A DNA stretch of 64,000 nucleotides from Nocardioidaceae bacterium. GTDB lineage: Bacteria > Actinomycetota > Actinomycetes > Propionibacteriales > Nocardioidaceae. Every line of letters starts with the position of its first letter. Positions within the stretch are counted from its first letter, which is position 1. The translations under genes were made by a program, and so were the position numbers. The stretch lies in contig JAUJOD010000002.1 of assembly GCA_030447865.1 (NCBI GenBank), positions 520,473-584,472 on the forward strand, given 5' to 3'. The notes under the pieces were generated by a model. The model did not search any database. It was not told where the DNA came from and worked only from the letters and a program-made list of their open reading frames with translations. Shown here one piece after another: positions 10,045 through 18,795 of the stretch.

Positions 10045-10893
10045 GTGACAGCTTTGACCGCTGGAGTGATCTCGGCACGGCGCGCCGTACCCCCAAGCAT
10101 CCCCCGGCCGGAGTACGTCGACAAGCCGGCGCCGCGGCCACACACCGGAAGCCACGTGCAGGACGCCGAGACCATCGAGAGGATGCGAAAGGCTGGGCGG
10201 TTGGCGGCTCAAGCGCTGCGGGAGGCGGCCGCCGTGATCGCCCCTGGCGTCACGACAGACGAGATCGACCGAGTGGGACATGAGTACCTCTGTGACCACG
10301 GCGCTTACCCCTCGACGCTCGGCTACAAGGGGTTCCCGAAGTCGCTGTGCACCTCGGTCAACGAGTGCATCTGCCACGGCATCCCCGACTCTCGTCGCCT
10401 GGAGGACGGCGACATCTGCAACATTGACATCACCGCCTACCTCGACGGCGTGCACGGCGACACCAACGCCACGTTCCTGGTCGGTGACGTCGACGCGGAA
10501 AGCCGGTTGTTGGTCGAGCGCACCGAGGAGTCGCTGCGGCGGGCGATCAAGGCCGTCAGGCCGGGTCGCCGCATCAACGTCATCGGTCGGGTGATCGAGT
10601 CCTACGCGAAGCGCTTTGGCTACGGCGTCGTCACCGATTTCACCGGGCATGGAATCAACTCCTCGTTCCATTCCGGTCTGGTCATCCCGCACTACGACGA
10701 CCCGCGGTTCGACACCATGCTGGAGGCGGGGATGACCTTCACGATCGAGCCGATGCTCACGCTCGGCACGATCGAGTGGGAGATGTGGGACGACGGGTGG
10801 ACAGTCGTCACCAAGGACCAGCAGCGCAGTGCCCAGTTCGAGCACACGCTGGTGGTCACCGATACCGGCGCCGAGATCCTCACGTTGCCGTAA
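10045..10893 (+). CDS. map: Type I methionine aminopeptidase with N-terminal extension
   Basis: Removes the initiator methionine from nascent proteins. The 282-residue protein has the metal ligands in [19 protein letters not shown] (two Asp), the His in [12 protein letters not shown], and Glu residues in FTIEPML and AQFEHTL. The first 40 residues form a Pro-rich extension ([13 protein letters not shown]) seen in actinobacterial MapB proteins, thought to contact the ribosome. GTG 10045 is chosen because the product then begins like MapB. It diverges from the 59-residue gene. Confidence 0.93.
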   Translation: MTALTAGVISARRAVPPSIPRPEYVDKPAPRPHTGSHVQDAETIERMRKAGRLAAQALREAAAVIAPGVTTDEIDRVGHEYLCDHGAYPSTLGYKGFPKSLCTSVNECICHGIPDSRRLEDGDICNIDITAYLDGVHGDTNATFLVGDVDAESRLLVERTEESLRRAIKAVRPGRRINVIGRVIESYAKRFGYGVVTDFTGHGINSSFHSGLVIPHYDDPRFDTMLEAGMTFTIEPMLTLGTIEWEMWDDGWTVVTKDQQRSAQFEHTLVVTDTGAEILTLP

Positions 10894-10906
10894 GGCGCTG
10901 CGAGGC

Positions 10907-11473
10907 CTAAGCGGAGCTGACCTGCGCCGCAGCGCTTTGCTCGGTGTGCGCCCCCTCAGTGGCGAGGTCCCCCGAGGACGTCTCGAGATGCGCGCGGATG
11001 AACCAGTGGAACTGTTCGAGCGCTGCGGTCTGGCCGACGAGCAGGTCCTCGGTCACCGGGTCGATGTCGCCGACCTCCGCAATGACCTTTCGGTGGTCGG
11101 CGGTCACTCCGGCGTACACCAGATCGAGTGCGGCGAGGTGTTCCTGTGTCGTGGCCCGGCCGAGCGAGTAGTCGTCCCACGTCCGGTCGGCGACGATCGC
11201 GCCCGGCGTACCAACGGGTGCCACCCCCATCGTGGCCATCCGTTCCGCGGTGGCGTCGACCATCAGCCGTACGGCTGCGACCTGCGGGTCGAGCATCTCG
11301 TGCACGCCGATGAAGTCACGGCCCACGACGTTCCAGTGCACGTGCTTGAGGGTGAGCTGGAGGTCGTTGAGGGCGTTGAGCCGGTCCTGCAGGGCGCGGC
11401 CGACCTGGTGGCCGTCCTCCTGCGACAAGCCGGCAACGGTGTAGGAAGCTTCGTCGGGTTTCATGGTGTCCAT
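10907..11473 (-). CDS. dps: Dps-family DNA-binding ferritin
   Basis: A 188-residue Dps protein that oxidises and stores iron and protects DNA under stress. The inter-subunit ferroxidase centre is seen in LTLKHVHWNVVGRDFIGVHE and the following DATAERM; the C-terminal helix has QFHWFIRAHLE. The last 20 residues (after SSGDLATEG) are polar and probably disordered. ATG 11473 and a second ATG three codons later are both possible starts. Confidence 0.92.
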   Translation of the reverse strand: MDTMKPDEASYTVAGLSQEDGHQVGRALQDRLNALNDLQLTLKHVHWNVVGRDFIGVHEMLDPQVAAVRLMVDATAERMATMGVAPVGTPGAIVADRTWDDYSLGRATTQEHLAALDLVYAGVTADHRKVIAEVGDIDPVTEDLLVGQTAALEQFHWFIRAHLETSSGDLATEGAHTEQSAAAQVSSA

Positions 11474-11510
11474 CCCCTCACGTTAGCCCCCGCCGCTCGC
11501 AACGCCGGCG

Positions 11511-12557
11511 TCAGGAGGCGAGACGCGAACGCGCCGACCGCTGGGCGGACTGCGGCGCCCGGGACAGCATGCGCAACACCGCCTTCTCGAGGTGCTCCTG
11601 GCGGCGCTCCGGATCCTTCGGGGCGCGCTGCAGGGCGGCCGCGACCGTCGTACCGTCCTCGTACAGGTCGATGACGCGCGGGTCGATGTAGGAGCTCTTG
11701 GCGATGGCCGGGGTGTTGCCGAGGTACTCCGACACCTCGACGACCGCCTGCCTTATCACCTTCTTGCGCGCCGTCTTGGTGTCGCCGCGGCTGGCGTTGT
11801 CTGCGAGGGAGGTCGCCGCGATGACCGTCGCGTGCCAGGTGCGGAAGTCCTTGGCGGTGACCTCGCAGTCGTCGAAGATGTCGCGCAGGTAGGCGTTGAC
11901 GTCGCTCGCCACCACCGTGCACCAGCGTCGTCCCGACTTGTAGGCGAGGAGGCGGTCGCCACCGTCCGTGCGACGGCGCACCCGCTGCACGACGGCGACG
12001 ACAGCTGGGTCGCCGACCTCGATGTCGTGCTCGATGCCCGACTTGCCGACGAAGGAGAACAGCAGTACGTCGCCCCGCTTGCGCACGTGCCGACGCTCCA
12101 GCGTGGTGAGCCCGTAGCTGCCGTGCTCGTCGGCGTACACATCGCTGCCGATGCGGAAGTAGCCAACGTCGATCAACCGGACCGCCGCCGCCAGCACTCT
12201 GTCCTTTGGTAGTCCCGCCAACTCGAGGTCAGCACCTATGCGCAGCCGGGCGCGGGGCAGTCGCCTGGCCATCTCGAGGATTCGGTCGAACTTGGCCTTG
12301 TCGCGCTGGGCCCGCCACACCGGGTGGTACAGGTATTGCCGCCGGCCGGCAGCGTCGGTGCCGCATGCCTGGATGTGCCCGTTCGCTCGAGAACAGATCC
12401 AGACGTCCTTCCACGCCGGCGGGATCACGAGCGACTTGATCCGAGCCACCTCGTCGGCGGGGAGCCGGTCACCGCCGGCGTCGAGGTAGGTGAACCCGCT
12501 CCCAGCCCGGCGCCGAGTCCACCCGGGCTCGTTCGGCGACACCATCCGGAGTCTCAT
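11511..12557 (-). CDS. Type IB DNA topoisomerase
   Basis: A poxvirus-like (eukaryotic-type) topoisomerase IB of 348 residues that relaxes supercoils through a 3'-phosphotyrosine. The N-terminal domain includes GFTYLDAGGDRL and IPPAWKDVWIC; the catalytic domain includes AKDFRTWHATV and the active-site Tyr in AKSSYIDPRVIDLYEDG. Catalytic Arg and Lys lie in VQRVRRRTDG and YKSGRRW-type segments. ATG 12557 starts 8 bases after the stop of the preceding acyltransferase; the open frame upstream is a shadow. Confidence 0.93.
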   Translation of the reverse strand: MRLRMVSPNEPGWTRRRAGSGFTYLDAGGDRLPADEVARIKSLVIPPAWKDVWICSRANGHIQACGTDAAGRRQYLYHPVWRAQRDKAKFDRILEMARRLPRARLRIGADLELAGLPKDRVLAAAVRLIDVGYFRIGSDVYADEHGSYGLTTLERRHVRKRGDVLLFSFVGKSGIEHDIEVGDPAVVAVVQRVRRRTDGGDRLLAYKSGRRWCTVVASDVNAYLRDIFDDCEVTAKDFRTWHATVIAATSLADNASRGDTKTARKKVIRQAVVEVSEYLGNTPAIAKSSYIDPRVIDLYEDGTTVAAALQRAPKDPERRQEHLEKAVLRMLSRAPQSAQRSARSRLAS

Positions 12558-12565
12558 GACGAGCG

Positions 12566-13404
12566 CTACCCCTGCCGCCACGGCTTGTCGAGGCGAGCCG
12601 GATCTGCCAGCAGCTCGCGCATTACCGCGGCGATCCGACCGGCGTGCGCCCCATCGATGAGCCGGTGGTCCGCAGTGGCGCCGAGGACGATCTGTGGACG
12701 TACGACGACGGCCCCGTCGACTACCACAGCCGCGTCTCGCACGGCACCGATCGACAGGTAGAGCGGCGCCCGAGCGAAGGGCACGGGTGCAGCGAACGCC
12801 TCGTCGAGCCCGAGCGTGCCCACGTTGGTGATGAATGCCGCCCCCAACGGGAGCCCGGGCTGGCCGAGCGCGGGGACGCCCAGCCCGCCAATCAGAAAAC
12901 CGACGGCAGCGAGCGCGGGTCTGTCCGCCCACCACGGCAGCCGCCGGAGGATCGAGGTGCTCCGCATGTACTCCTGCCCCTCGCCCACGCGGAGATCGCG
13001 GCTGCCGGGTGCCAGCTCCCCCGCGATGTCGAGCGGGCTTTTCTGGTCGGCGTTCCTGACCTTGACCGGCGCCAGGTCGTCGCCGTCGGCGATGTCGACG
13101 GCGAACGACACGTCACAGGTGTCGAGCTCCCTGATCCGGCCGAGCAGAACCCGCCCGCGGGCCTCCGGCACCGCGCAGATGGCTCGACCGACCGCCGCTC
13201 CGACGACGTGAGTGATGGTGACGCGTACGCCGGTGCGCTCGCGGGTCTCCTCGACGTACCGCAGCATCGGGCTGGCGTCGATCTCGACCGGGTGAAGATG
13301 CGCCCGTCCTTCGGCGGGCGCCAGGTCGCGACAGCAATCCGTCGCCGTACCGATGGGGGCCGACTGGAGCGCTGCGCGGGGTCAACTTCGGGCCGGGACT
13401 TCAC
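12566..13404 (-). pseudogene. 2-oxoacid dehydrogenase acyltransferase-like protein with an apparent frameshift
   Basis: The main frame (start codon at 13267) encodes a catalytic E2-like acyltransferase core ending with the active-site motif DHRLIDGA. The protein family normally begins with a segment like AVATWRPPKDGRIFTR, and exactly that is encoded just upstream in another frame, starting at GTG 13404, which overlaps the SDR stop as GTGA. The two frames would join if one G were added in the CCCGG run (plus strand 13288-13292). Either this is a sequencing or assembly error, or the gene is broken or starts internally. No lipoyl domain is present, so it is not a classical E2. Confidence 0.7.
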
Positions 13405-14198
13405 GGTCGCGACTGGTGGTCGACGCCGGTGAGCAACCACTCCGTGGCACGGCGCGGGGCCTCTGCAACGGACGCGGCGAGCCCGGCTCGCTTAGGCAGC
13501 CTGACGTGCCGACGGTTGCGGCGTACGGCGTCCACGATCTCTCGCGCGACGACCTCGGCGTCGAGTTCGGTGAGCACATGGAGCTGGTAGGCGCGGGCGA
13601 AGCTGTCGTCGACCGGTCGGTAGGACTTGGCACGGTTGAGCAGTTCGGTGCCTACCGGGCCGAGCTCGACGACGGTGGTCTTGACTGGACGGCCACGCAG
13701 GTCAGCGCGCAGGGCCGCGGTGAAGTGGGTGAGTCCAGCCTTGGACGACGAGTAGGCAGCAATACCTGGAAACGCGGTAACACCCGCGAGCGACGACATG
13801 TTGACGAGGTGCCCCGACCGGCGCGCCAGCATGCCTGGCAGCACCTGGTGGCACAGCTCGGCCGGAGTCAGCAGGTTCAGCCGGTACAGCGACTCGATGT
13901 CGGCCCATCTCTGCTTGACGAACTCACCTGCTGTCTCCACACCGGCGTTGTTGACAAGGACGTCGACCGGGGCGCCGTCGGCCTCGACGCGGCCGATGAG
14001 GCCGTGGACCTGGTCAGGGTCGGCGAGGTCGGCTGCGTACGACGATGCGTCCAGCCTGTCTGTGATGTCGCGCAGCCGCTCGCTCTCGCGGGCCACGAGC
14101 GCCAGCCGCGCGCCCGCGTGCGCGAACTCCTCGGCGAGTGCTGCCCCTATCCCCCGCGAAGCCCCCGTGACCAGGACACGCTTGCCCTCGAGCTCCAT
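13401..14198 (-). CDS. Short-chain dehydrogenase/reductase
   Basis: A classical SDR of 265 residues. The cofactor loop is TGASRGIGAAL, the NNAGVE motif follows near residue 82, and the catalytic triad is Ser in NMSSLAG with YSSSK (Tyr-x3-Lys). The Asp in AADLADPDQV suits adenine-ring binding. The substrate cannot be read from sequence. ATG 14198 begins MELEGKRVLVTG; a ribosome site is weak. Its stop overlaps the next gene's GTG, so it is coupled to the acyltransferase-like gene. Confidence 0.88.
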   Translation of the reverse strand: MELEGKRVLVTGASRGIGAALAEEFAHAGARLALVARESERLRDITDRLDASSYAADLADPDQVHGLIGRVEADGAPVDVLVNNAGVETAGEFVKQRWADIESLYRLNLLTPAELCHQVLPGMLARRSGHLVNMSSLAGVTAFPGIAAYSSSKAGLTHFTAALRADLRGRPVKTTVVELGPVGTELLNRAKSYRPVDDSFARAYQLHVLTELDAEVVAREIVDAVRRNRRHVRLPKRAGLAASVAEAPRRATEWLLTGVDHQSRP

Positions 14199-14303
14199 CC
14201 CACTAAGTATGCAGATCTCGCCCCTCCCCTTGCGCCGAGACGTCACCAAGGGCCCAATCTCGTCGGCGTGTCGGTCCCTTATTGACGGCTCGCTTGACCC
14301 TGC

Positions 14304-14661
14304 CTAGGGCGATCGGTCGGGCCTGGTGAACCACGACTCGCGCGGAGCAAACTGGTCGCGATAGTAGACGTCGAACCTTGCGCCCAACTCGTGTTGCAGA
14401 TCGGCCGCCAGCCGAAAGCCTTCGACGCGGAAGGCGACGATCTCATCCGGCGAGACCACCCGTGACAGTTCGGCCTCTGACTCGATCTGGTCGAGGTACT
14501 GCTCAGCCCAAGCCGCGAGCCGTGCACGCAGCTGGGCAGATGCCCAGGCTGGCTGGATCAACGTCGAGGAGCATGCGCCCATCCGACGACTCTTCGTGAA
14601 GCGTCTGCTCCATCGTCGTGACCCAAAGCCAGATCGGCCGTCCCGTGCCGGTTGGCGTCAT
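14304..14661 (-). pseudogene. Hypothetical protein, probably split by a 4-base tandem duplication
   Basis: The downstream frame (92 codons from 14582) has coding-like third positions and the helical segment ARLAAWAEQYLDQIESEAEL. A second frame from ATG 14661 reads MTPTGTGRPIWLWVTTMEQ and continues to RMLLDVDP, after which the first frame continues AWASAQLRARL. The junction lies at a tandem GGCTGGCT (plus strand 14547-14556); removing one 4-base unit fuses both frames into one protein of about 118 residues. I do not recognise the family. Confidence 0.5.
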
Positions 14662-14873
14662 GAATCAAGCATCTGGGAACAGACCTCCCGTTTGCACGCC
14701 ATAGGGGTTTGTCCCGGACGGTACGTCGCGTAGGCGACGTGCCACTGGGTCCCCATCGTTGACGCGCGTGCCATTTTCATCTTGCCCAGGCTTATCCTTC
14801 ACGTTGCCCTTGACCGGGTTGTACCTCTCGCTGCATACATGCCCCGTGATTGGAAGACAGACTGCCTGCGGGA

Positions 14874-15056
14874 TTACCAGACGTCCAGCGACAGGACAAT
14901 CCCTAGGGCTAGGACTCCGACGACGGTCGCCAGCACCAGCACAGTTGCGCCGTTGGCAACCTGCGCGTTGGCGCCATGGACGATCTGCCGCCGGCCGACT
15001 CCCAGCAGGGCGAGGAAGGCAACTCCGACTACCAGCGCGAGGATCTCAACGGCCAC
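14874..15056 (-). CDS. Small two-helix membrane protein
   Basis: A 60-residue product with two hydrophobic helices, roughly residues 2-20 (EILALVVGVAFLALLGVG) and 37-58, separated by a short polar loop. Base composition at third positions is coding-like. The start is GTG with no clear ribosome binding site. No family is recognised; its location next to the RNase P RNA gene gives no functional hint. Confidence 0.5.
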   Translation of the reverse strand: MAVEILALVVGVAFLALLGVGRRQIVHGANAQVANGATVLVLATVVGVLALGIVLSLDVW

Positions 15057-15312
15057 GCCGTCAGGCTATCGGACCATGCAAGTCCCTCTGGGAGTGCGCC
15101 CATCGGCATGAAAAGTGCGTTGCAGGCCGAGTTCAAGCAGTCCTGACACGGTACCCGTGGCACAGCAGCAACAGTTCCCACTGAGCGAAAGGGTTGGCTG
15201 ACAGCGACGAGAACACTCGTGTGTGGTTGGGTGCCGCATGGAAGCGTCATGTGTCATATGTCACCAGAGGGCCCTGTAACCATATGACCGCAGGAAGAGT
15301 GGGATAAGGGGC

Positions 15313-15766
15313 GGGCGAGCCGACTCATAGGCCGGATTCTGTTGGGGCGATTCCTCACGGATATCGCCCGGTGCAGCCATCCATCTGCGCGCACCGTCAC
15401 CGGCGCGCTGGTGCGACCTACCCGCAGACTCAGGCGGGCAACCTGTCGGATGCCGTTGCCAGCACCCGGCGTCTGCGCGGTGACCGAGCCTTGGCCCGAT
15501 CCCCTTCTTGGTCTTGCTCCAGGTGGGGTTTACCCAGCCGCCCCGGTCACCCGAGGCGCTGGTGGTCTCTTACACCACCGTTTCACCCTTACCCGCACTC
15601 CGACGTATGCCGGAGCCGTTGGCGGTTTGGTCTCTGTGGCACTGTCCCGCGAGTCACCTCGGGTGGGCGTTACCCACCACCTTGCCCTGCGGAGTCCGGA
15701 CCTTCCTCGACTCGATGGTACGGCGTTCACCGCCCGCCTCGCCGCGGCCGCCCGGTCGGCTCGCCC
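15313..15766 (-). ncRNA. rnpB: RNase P RNA, class A
   Basis: Catalytic RNA that matures tRNA 5' ends. On the minus strand the P1 helix arms GGGCGAGCCGAC and GTCGGCTCGCCC pair perfectly and set the ends. Conserved core pieces are present in order: GAGGAAGGTCCGGACTCC (P4), GTGGTGGGTAACGCCC, GGGACAGTGCCACAGA, GGGTGAAACGGTGGTG with GTAAGAGACCACCAGC, and the 3' ACAGAATCCGGCCTATGAG. A -10 like TAAACT lies at 15775-15780, just upstream of the 5' end. Open frames inside it are shadows. Confidence 0.97.
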
Positions 15767-15855
15767 GCATCACCAGTTTAGCGCCGACGCCCCCGTTCGG
15801 TCCCGTTGGTGGGGATTCCACGTCGGCGTGGAAGAAAGGCCCGGCTCACTGGCCA

Positions 15856-15890
15856 GTAAAGAAAGTTCCACCAGGTGACACCTTGTTTAC
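15856..15890. repeat. 35-bp palindrome, family A, copy 1
   Basis: An imperfect palindrome with arms starting GTAAAGAAAGTTCCACC and ending GGTGACACCTTGTTTAC around a central A; 13 of 17 positions pair. It is 30 of 35 identical to the copy at 16969-17003. The two copies bracket the AbiEi/DUF559-like gene, about 80 bases before its start and 30 bases after its stop. Confidence 0.85.
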
Positions 15891-15974
15891 ACAAGCCAGA
15901 CGCCACCAACGCCCCGTCCACAGATAAGGCCGTCGGCGTACGATCACGGGCCCTACCTCTGCACCGTGTTGAGC

Positions 15975-16937
15975 ATGTGTAACAAACCGACAGACTGGTG
16001 GCTGAGTCGCGTGCGGCACGACGATCTCGACCAGGTCATTCACAACCAGGACTGCGTCGTCAGCCGTCAGCAGTGGCTGATGTCCGGAGGATCCGTCGCA
16101 GAGATTCGTCGGCACCTCCGCGGGGACTGGCTAACTCTGTACCCCGGCGTCTACGCCACGCGCCCGGCGCGCCCCTCGAGAATCGGGCGCTCCATCGCCG
16201 CCTTGCTGTACGCCGGACCCGGGGCCATGTGGAGTCATGCCACCGCCGCCGAGCAGCGGGGTTTGCTCCGGCCTTACGACGGCGACTGGATCGACGTCCT
16301 CATACCCGGAAATCGCCGCGTACGTCGCCAACCCGGCTTGCGGTTGCATTACAGCTATGACGCGGCGTCGCGGCGAGCACCCGGCGTCGTACCGCCCCGG
16401 GTGACCGGCGCGCATGCAGTGCTCGACTTGGTTCACCAGTGCCGGTCGTTCGACTCCGCGCTAGCGGTCGTAGCGGACAGCTGCCAGAGCGGCCGGGTGA
16501 GCCTCGACGACGTACTCGCGACGCTGCGCTGCCGGCAGATCCGCTGGGGTCGGGAGCTGACTGCGGCTACCAGCTACCTGCGAGGCTCGGACTCTTTGCT
16601 CGAGGTCCGTTACGTGCGAGACGTTGAACGAGCGCACGGTCTGCCGCGCAGCACCCGGCAGCGCGTTGCGGGAAACGACGTCGCCGACTGCTCCTACGAC
16701 GACTTCGATGTGCTCGTCGAGCTTGACGGCCGGATTCACCTGGCGACCACTCGCCGCTGGCGAGACATGCGGCGGGACAACAGGTCCGCACTCAGGGGAG
16801 AAGCGACCCTGCGCTATGGCTTTCTGGACGTCTCGGAGGAGCCGTGCGCAGTCACCATGCAGGTGCTCACGGTGTTGCGGTCCCGCGGCTTTATCGGCGT
16901 TGTCCACCGTTGCCGCCCCGGCTGCCCGGTGCAGTGA
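15975..16937 (+). CDS. AbiEi-like N-terminal domain protein with DUF559/Vsr-like C terminus
   Basis: About 320 residues. The N-terminal segment (CVVSRQQWLMSGGSVAEI, then GDWLTLYPGVYATRP) is the winged-helix AbiEi antitoxin-like module common in actinobacteria. The C-terminal region (DVLVELDGRIHLATTRRWRD, then RDNRSALRGEATLRY) resembles the restriction-endonuclease-like DUF559 fold, with some usual residues changed. GTG 15966 is an alternative start. No toxin partner is adjacent. The gene stands alone between two near-identical 35-bp palindromes, which could be operators, terminators or ends of a mobile cassette. Confidence 0.75.
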   Translation: MCNKPTDWWLSRVRHDDLDQVIHNQDCVVSRQQWLMSGGSVAEIRRHLRGDWLTLYPGVYATRPARPSRIGRSIAALLYAGPGAMWSHATAAEQRGLLRPYDGDWIDVLIPGNRRVRRQPGLRLHYSYDAASRRAPGVVPPRVTGAHAVLDLVHQCRSFDSALAVVADSCQSGRVSLDDVLATLRCRQIRWGRELTAATSYLRGSDSLLEVRYVRDVERAHGLPRSTRQRVAGNDVADCSYDDFDVLVELDGRIHLATTRRWRDMRRDNRSALRGEATLRYGFLDVSEEPCAVTMQVLTVLRSRGFIGVVHRCRPGCPVQ

Positions 16938-16968
16938 GGAGGTCTGCAGGACACTCGTGCCCCCAGAG

Positions 16969-17003
16969 GTAAAGAAGGTGCCACCAGATGACATTTTGTT
17001 TAC
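16969..17003. repeat. 35-bp palindrome, family A, copy 2
   Basis: Reads GTAAAGAAGGTGCCACC, a central A, then GATGACATTTTGTTTAC. It differs from copy 1 at five positions; two of the changes turn mismatches or pairs into G-T wobbles and one turns a mismatch into a G-C pair. It has the same orientation as copy 1 relative to the intervening gene. Confidence 0.85.
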
Positions 17004-17087
17004 CTCACACATTGGCTGAGGCCGCAACGAAACTGTGGTCTGCTGCGTACTAGGGATGTGAGAGCGAAAGCTCAGGAGGTGCAGCCG

Positions 17088-17660
17088 GTGGCCGGACGAG
17101 GGCCACGAGGCGCCGCGCCGGTCGAGCCGGCAGCTACCGCGTTGAGCTTCGACGAGTGGGTGGCGGCTCGCGGTCCGGCACTCGTGCGGTTCGCGCACCT
17201 GGTCACCGGTCACCTGGGCGACGCGCAGGACGCCGTACAGGACGTCTTGATCTCCGTCTACCCGAAGTGGGCACGGCTGCAGGCGGCCGGCACCGAGGAG
17301 GCCTACGTACGCCGGGCGATCGTCAACCGGAACATCTCCATGTGGCGGTCCTCCCGTCGACGGGAGACACCGACGGCGGATGTGCAGGCGCTAGCGGCCG
17401 AACGCTCCGCCAGCGCGTCACTGGCGACGGTGCAGGACCCCGCCGACGCCCTCGACGACGCAGCACTCGCCTGGCGGCTCTGCCAGGAGCTGCCTCGGGT
17501 GCAGCGGGCGGCGGTGGTGCTGCGGTACTACGAAGACCAGTCGTTCGGTGAGATCGCACGGGTCCTGGGGTGCACGGAGAGCACCGCCCGCTCACATGTA
17601 CGTCGCGCGCTCGCGGTCCTGCGCGAGCATCTGGAGGAGGCAGCTGAGCACGATGAATGA
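17088..17660 (+). CDS. SigE-family RNA polymerase sigma factor
   Basis: An ECF-type sigma factor of 190 residues. Region 2 includes LVRFAHLVTGHLGDAQDAVQ and region 4 the helix-turn-helix SFGEIARVLGCTESTARSH. The start is GTG 17088 because AGGAGGT at 17074-17080 is correctly spaced; the frame is open further up to 17058. Its stop overlaps the start of the next gene by eight bases, so the pair is coupled, as for sigma/anti-sigma operons. Confidence 0.9.
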   Translation: MAGRGPRGAAPVEPAATALSFDEWVAARGPALVRFAHLVTGHLGDAQDAVQDVLISVYPKWARLQAAGTEEAYVRRAIVNRNISMWRSSRRRETPTADVQALAAERSASASLATVQDPADALDDAALAWRLCQELPRVQRAAVVLRYYEDQSFGEIARVLGCTESTARSHVRRALAVLREHLEEAAEHDE

Positions 17661-18780
17661 CGGCATGGAACGAGACAGCAGCGACAGCCGAGCCGAGAAC
17701 GCTTTGCGCGCCGCCTTCGAGCGGGTCGCCGCCGAGGACGGCACACCCGGCGCGCTCGATGGTCCAGCCATCCGGCGTAGGGCGCGAACCCGGTCAGCGG
17801 GCATGATCGCGGGCGCGGCGGCCGCGACGCTCCTCCTTGTCGGCGGCGTGGTTGGCGCCGTGCAGCTGACCCGCGATGCGGCAGCCCCAGCCAATGACCC
17901 CGCGAATCCGACCGAGAACACCGCTATCGAACCGCCGGCCAACGGATGGCGCTACGAGTACTACCGCGACGTGCGACTGCAGGTGCCAAACACTTGGGGT
18001 TATGACCAAGAACCTGGCTCGGACTGGTGTGCAGACGTGCCTGGCGGCATGGTGCCGGAACGGCCGTACGTCGCCCGGTCAGGACCCGCGAAACTTGTGT
18101 TCGACATCCTTTGCCGTCCCGGTCGGACCCCCGTGAGCACCTGGGTCGATCACGTCACCCTCAGCAGCGGCCAAGGCCAGTCGACTGTGCGTACAGTCGG
18201 ACCCTTTCGGGTGATACAAGAACCGGTGGGACACGTCACGATCAAGGTTGTCTCCACTGACCGGCGGCTTGCCGACCGCATTTTGGCCTCGGCCGAGATC
18301 GTCGAGCCAGACGACCCAAGCTGTGACCCCAGCAGCGAGATCCAGGCCCGCGGTTTCCAGCGACCGTCGCCAGCGTTCGACATCACCGCGCTCGACGATG
18401 TGGACGCGATGCTTGTTTGCCAATACACGCTCAGTACTCCGCCGGACGCACCCGCGCTGATAGCCCAGTACGAACTGGTCGAATCCGCGGCCGAAGCCGA
18501 ACTGCGCGCGCTGCAAGCCGCCCCTATCGGCGGGGGTCCTGACCATCCGGAAACCTGCGGCCGCGGCGAATACGGAGATTCGGCGATCGTTCTGCATCTG
18601 ATGCATGGCGACGCATCGGACCAGATGTACGTCTACTACAGCAGCTGCCGAGGCAATGGCTTCGACGACGGTACGGCGATCAGAGCGTTGACCCGCGAGG
18701 CATGCCCGCCGCTCATCCAGCCGCCAGTCGCCCTGTACTCCGGCTCGTCCGCGCCCTTCGGCAAGTGCGCACCCGACTGA
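17653..18780 (+). CDS. Single-pass membrane protein coupled to the sigma factor, putative anti-sigma factor
   Basis: A 375-residue protein with a short cytoplasmic N terminus (about 48 residues, RAAFERVAAEDGTPGALDG), one membrane helix near 50-72 (AGAAAATLLLVGGVVGAV) and a large outer domain with several Cys residues. ATG 17653 overlaps the sigma stop, and GGAGGAGG lies 12 bases upstream. Position and topology suggest it tethers or senses for the sigma factor. No zinc-binding HxxxCxxC anti-sigma motif is visible, so the role is inferred from context. Confidence 0.75.
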   Translation: MNDGMERDSSDSRAENALRAAFERVAAEDGTPGALDGPAIRRRARTRSAGMIAGAAAATLLLVGGVVGAVQLTRDAAAPANDPANPTENTAIEPPANGWRYEYYRDVRLQVPNTWGYDQEPGSDWCADVPGGMVPERPYVARSGPAKLVFDILCRPGRTPVSTWVDHVTLSSGQGQSTVRTVGPFRVIQEPVGHVTIKVVSTDRRLADRILASAEIVEPDDPSCDPSSEIQARGFQRPSPAFDITALDDVDAMLVCQYTLSTPPDAPALIAQYELVESAAEAELRALQAAPIGGGPDHPETCGRGEYGDSAIVLHLMHGDASDQMYVYYSSCRGNGFDDGTAIRALTREACPPLIQPPVALYSGSSAPFGKCAPD

Positions 18781-18795
18781 GGGCTGGTTTCGCCG

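Noticed and set aside
15342-15927. Several open frames of 130-180 codons
   Set aside because: They lie inside the RNase P RNA gene.
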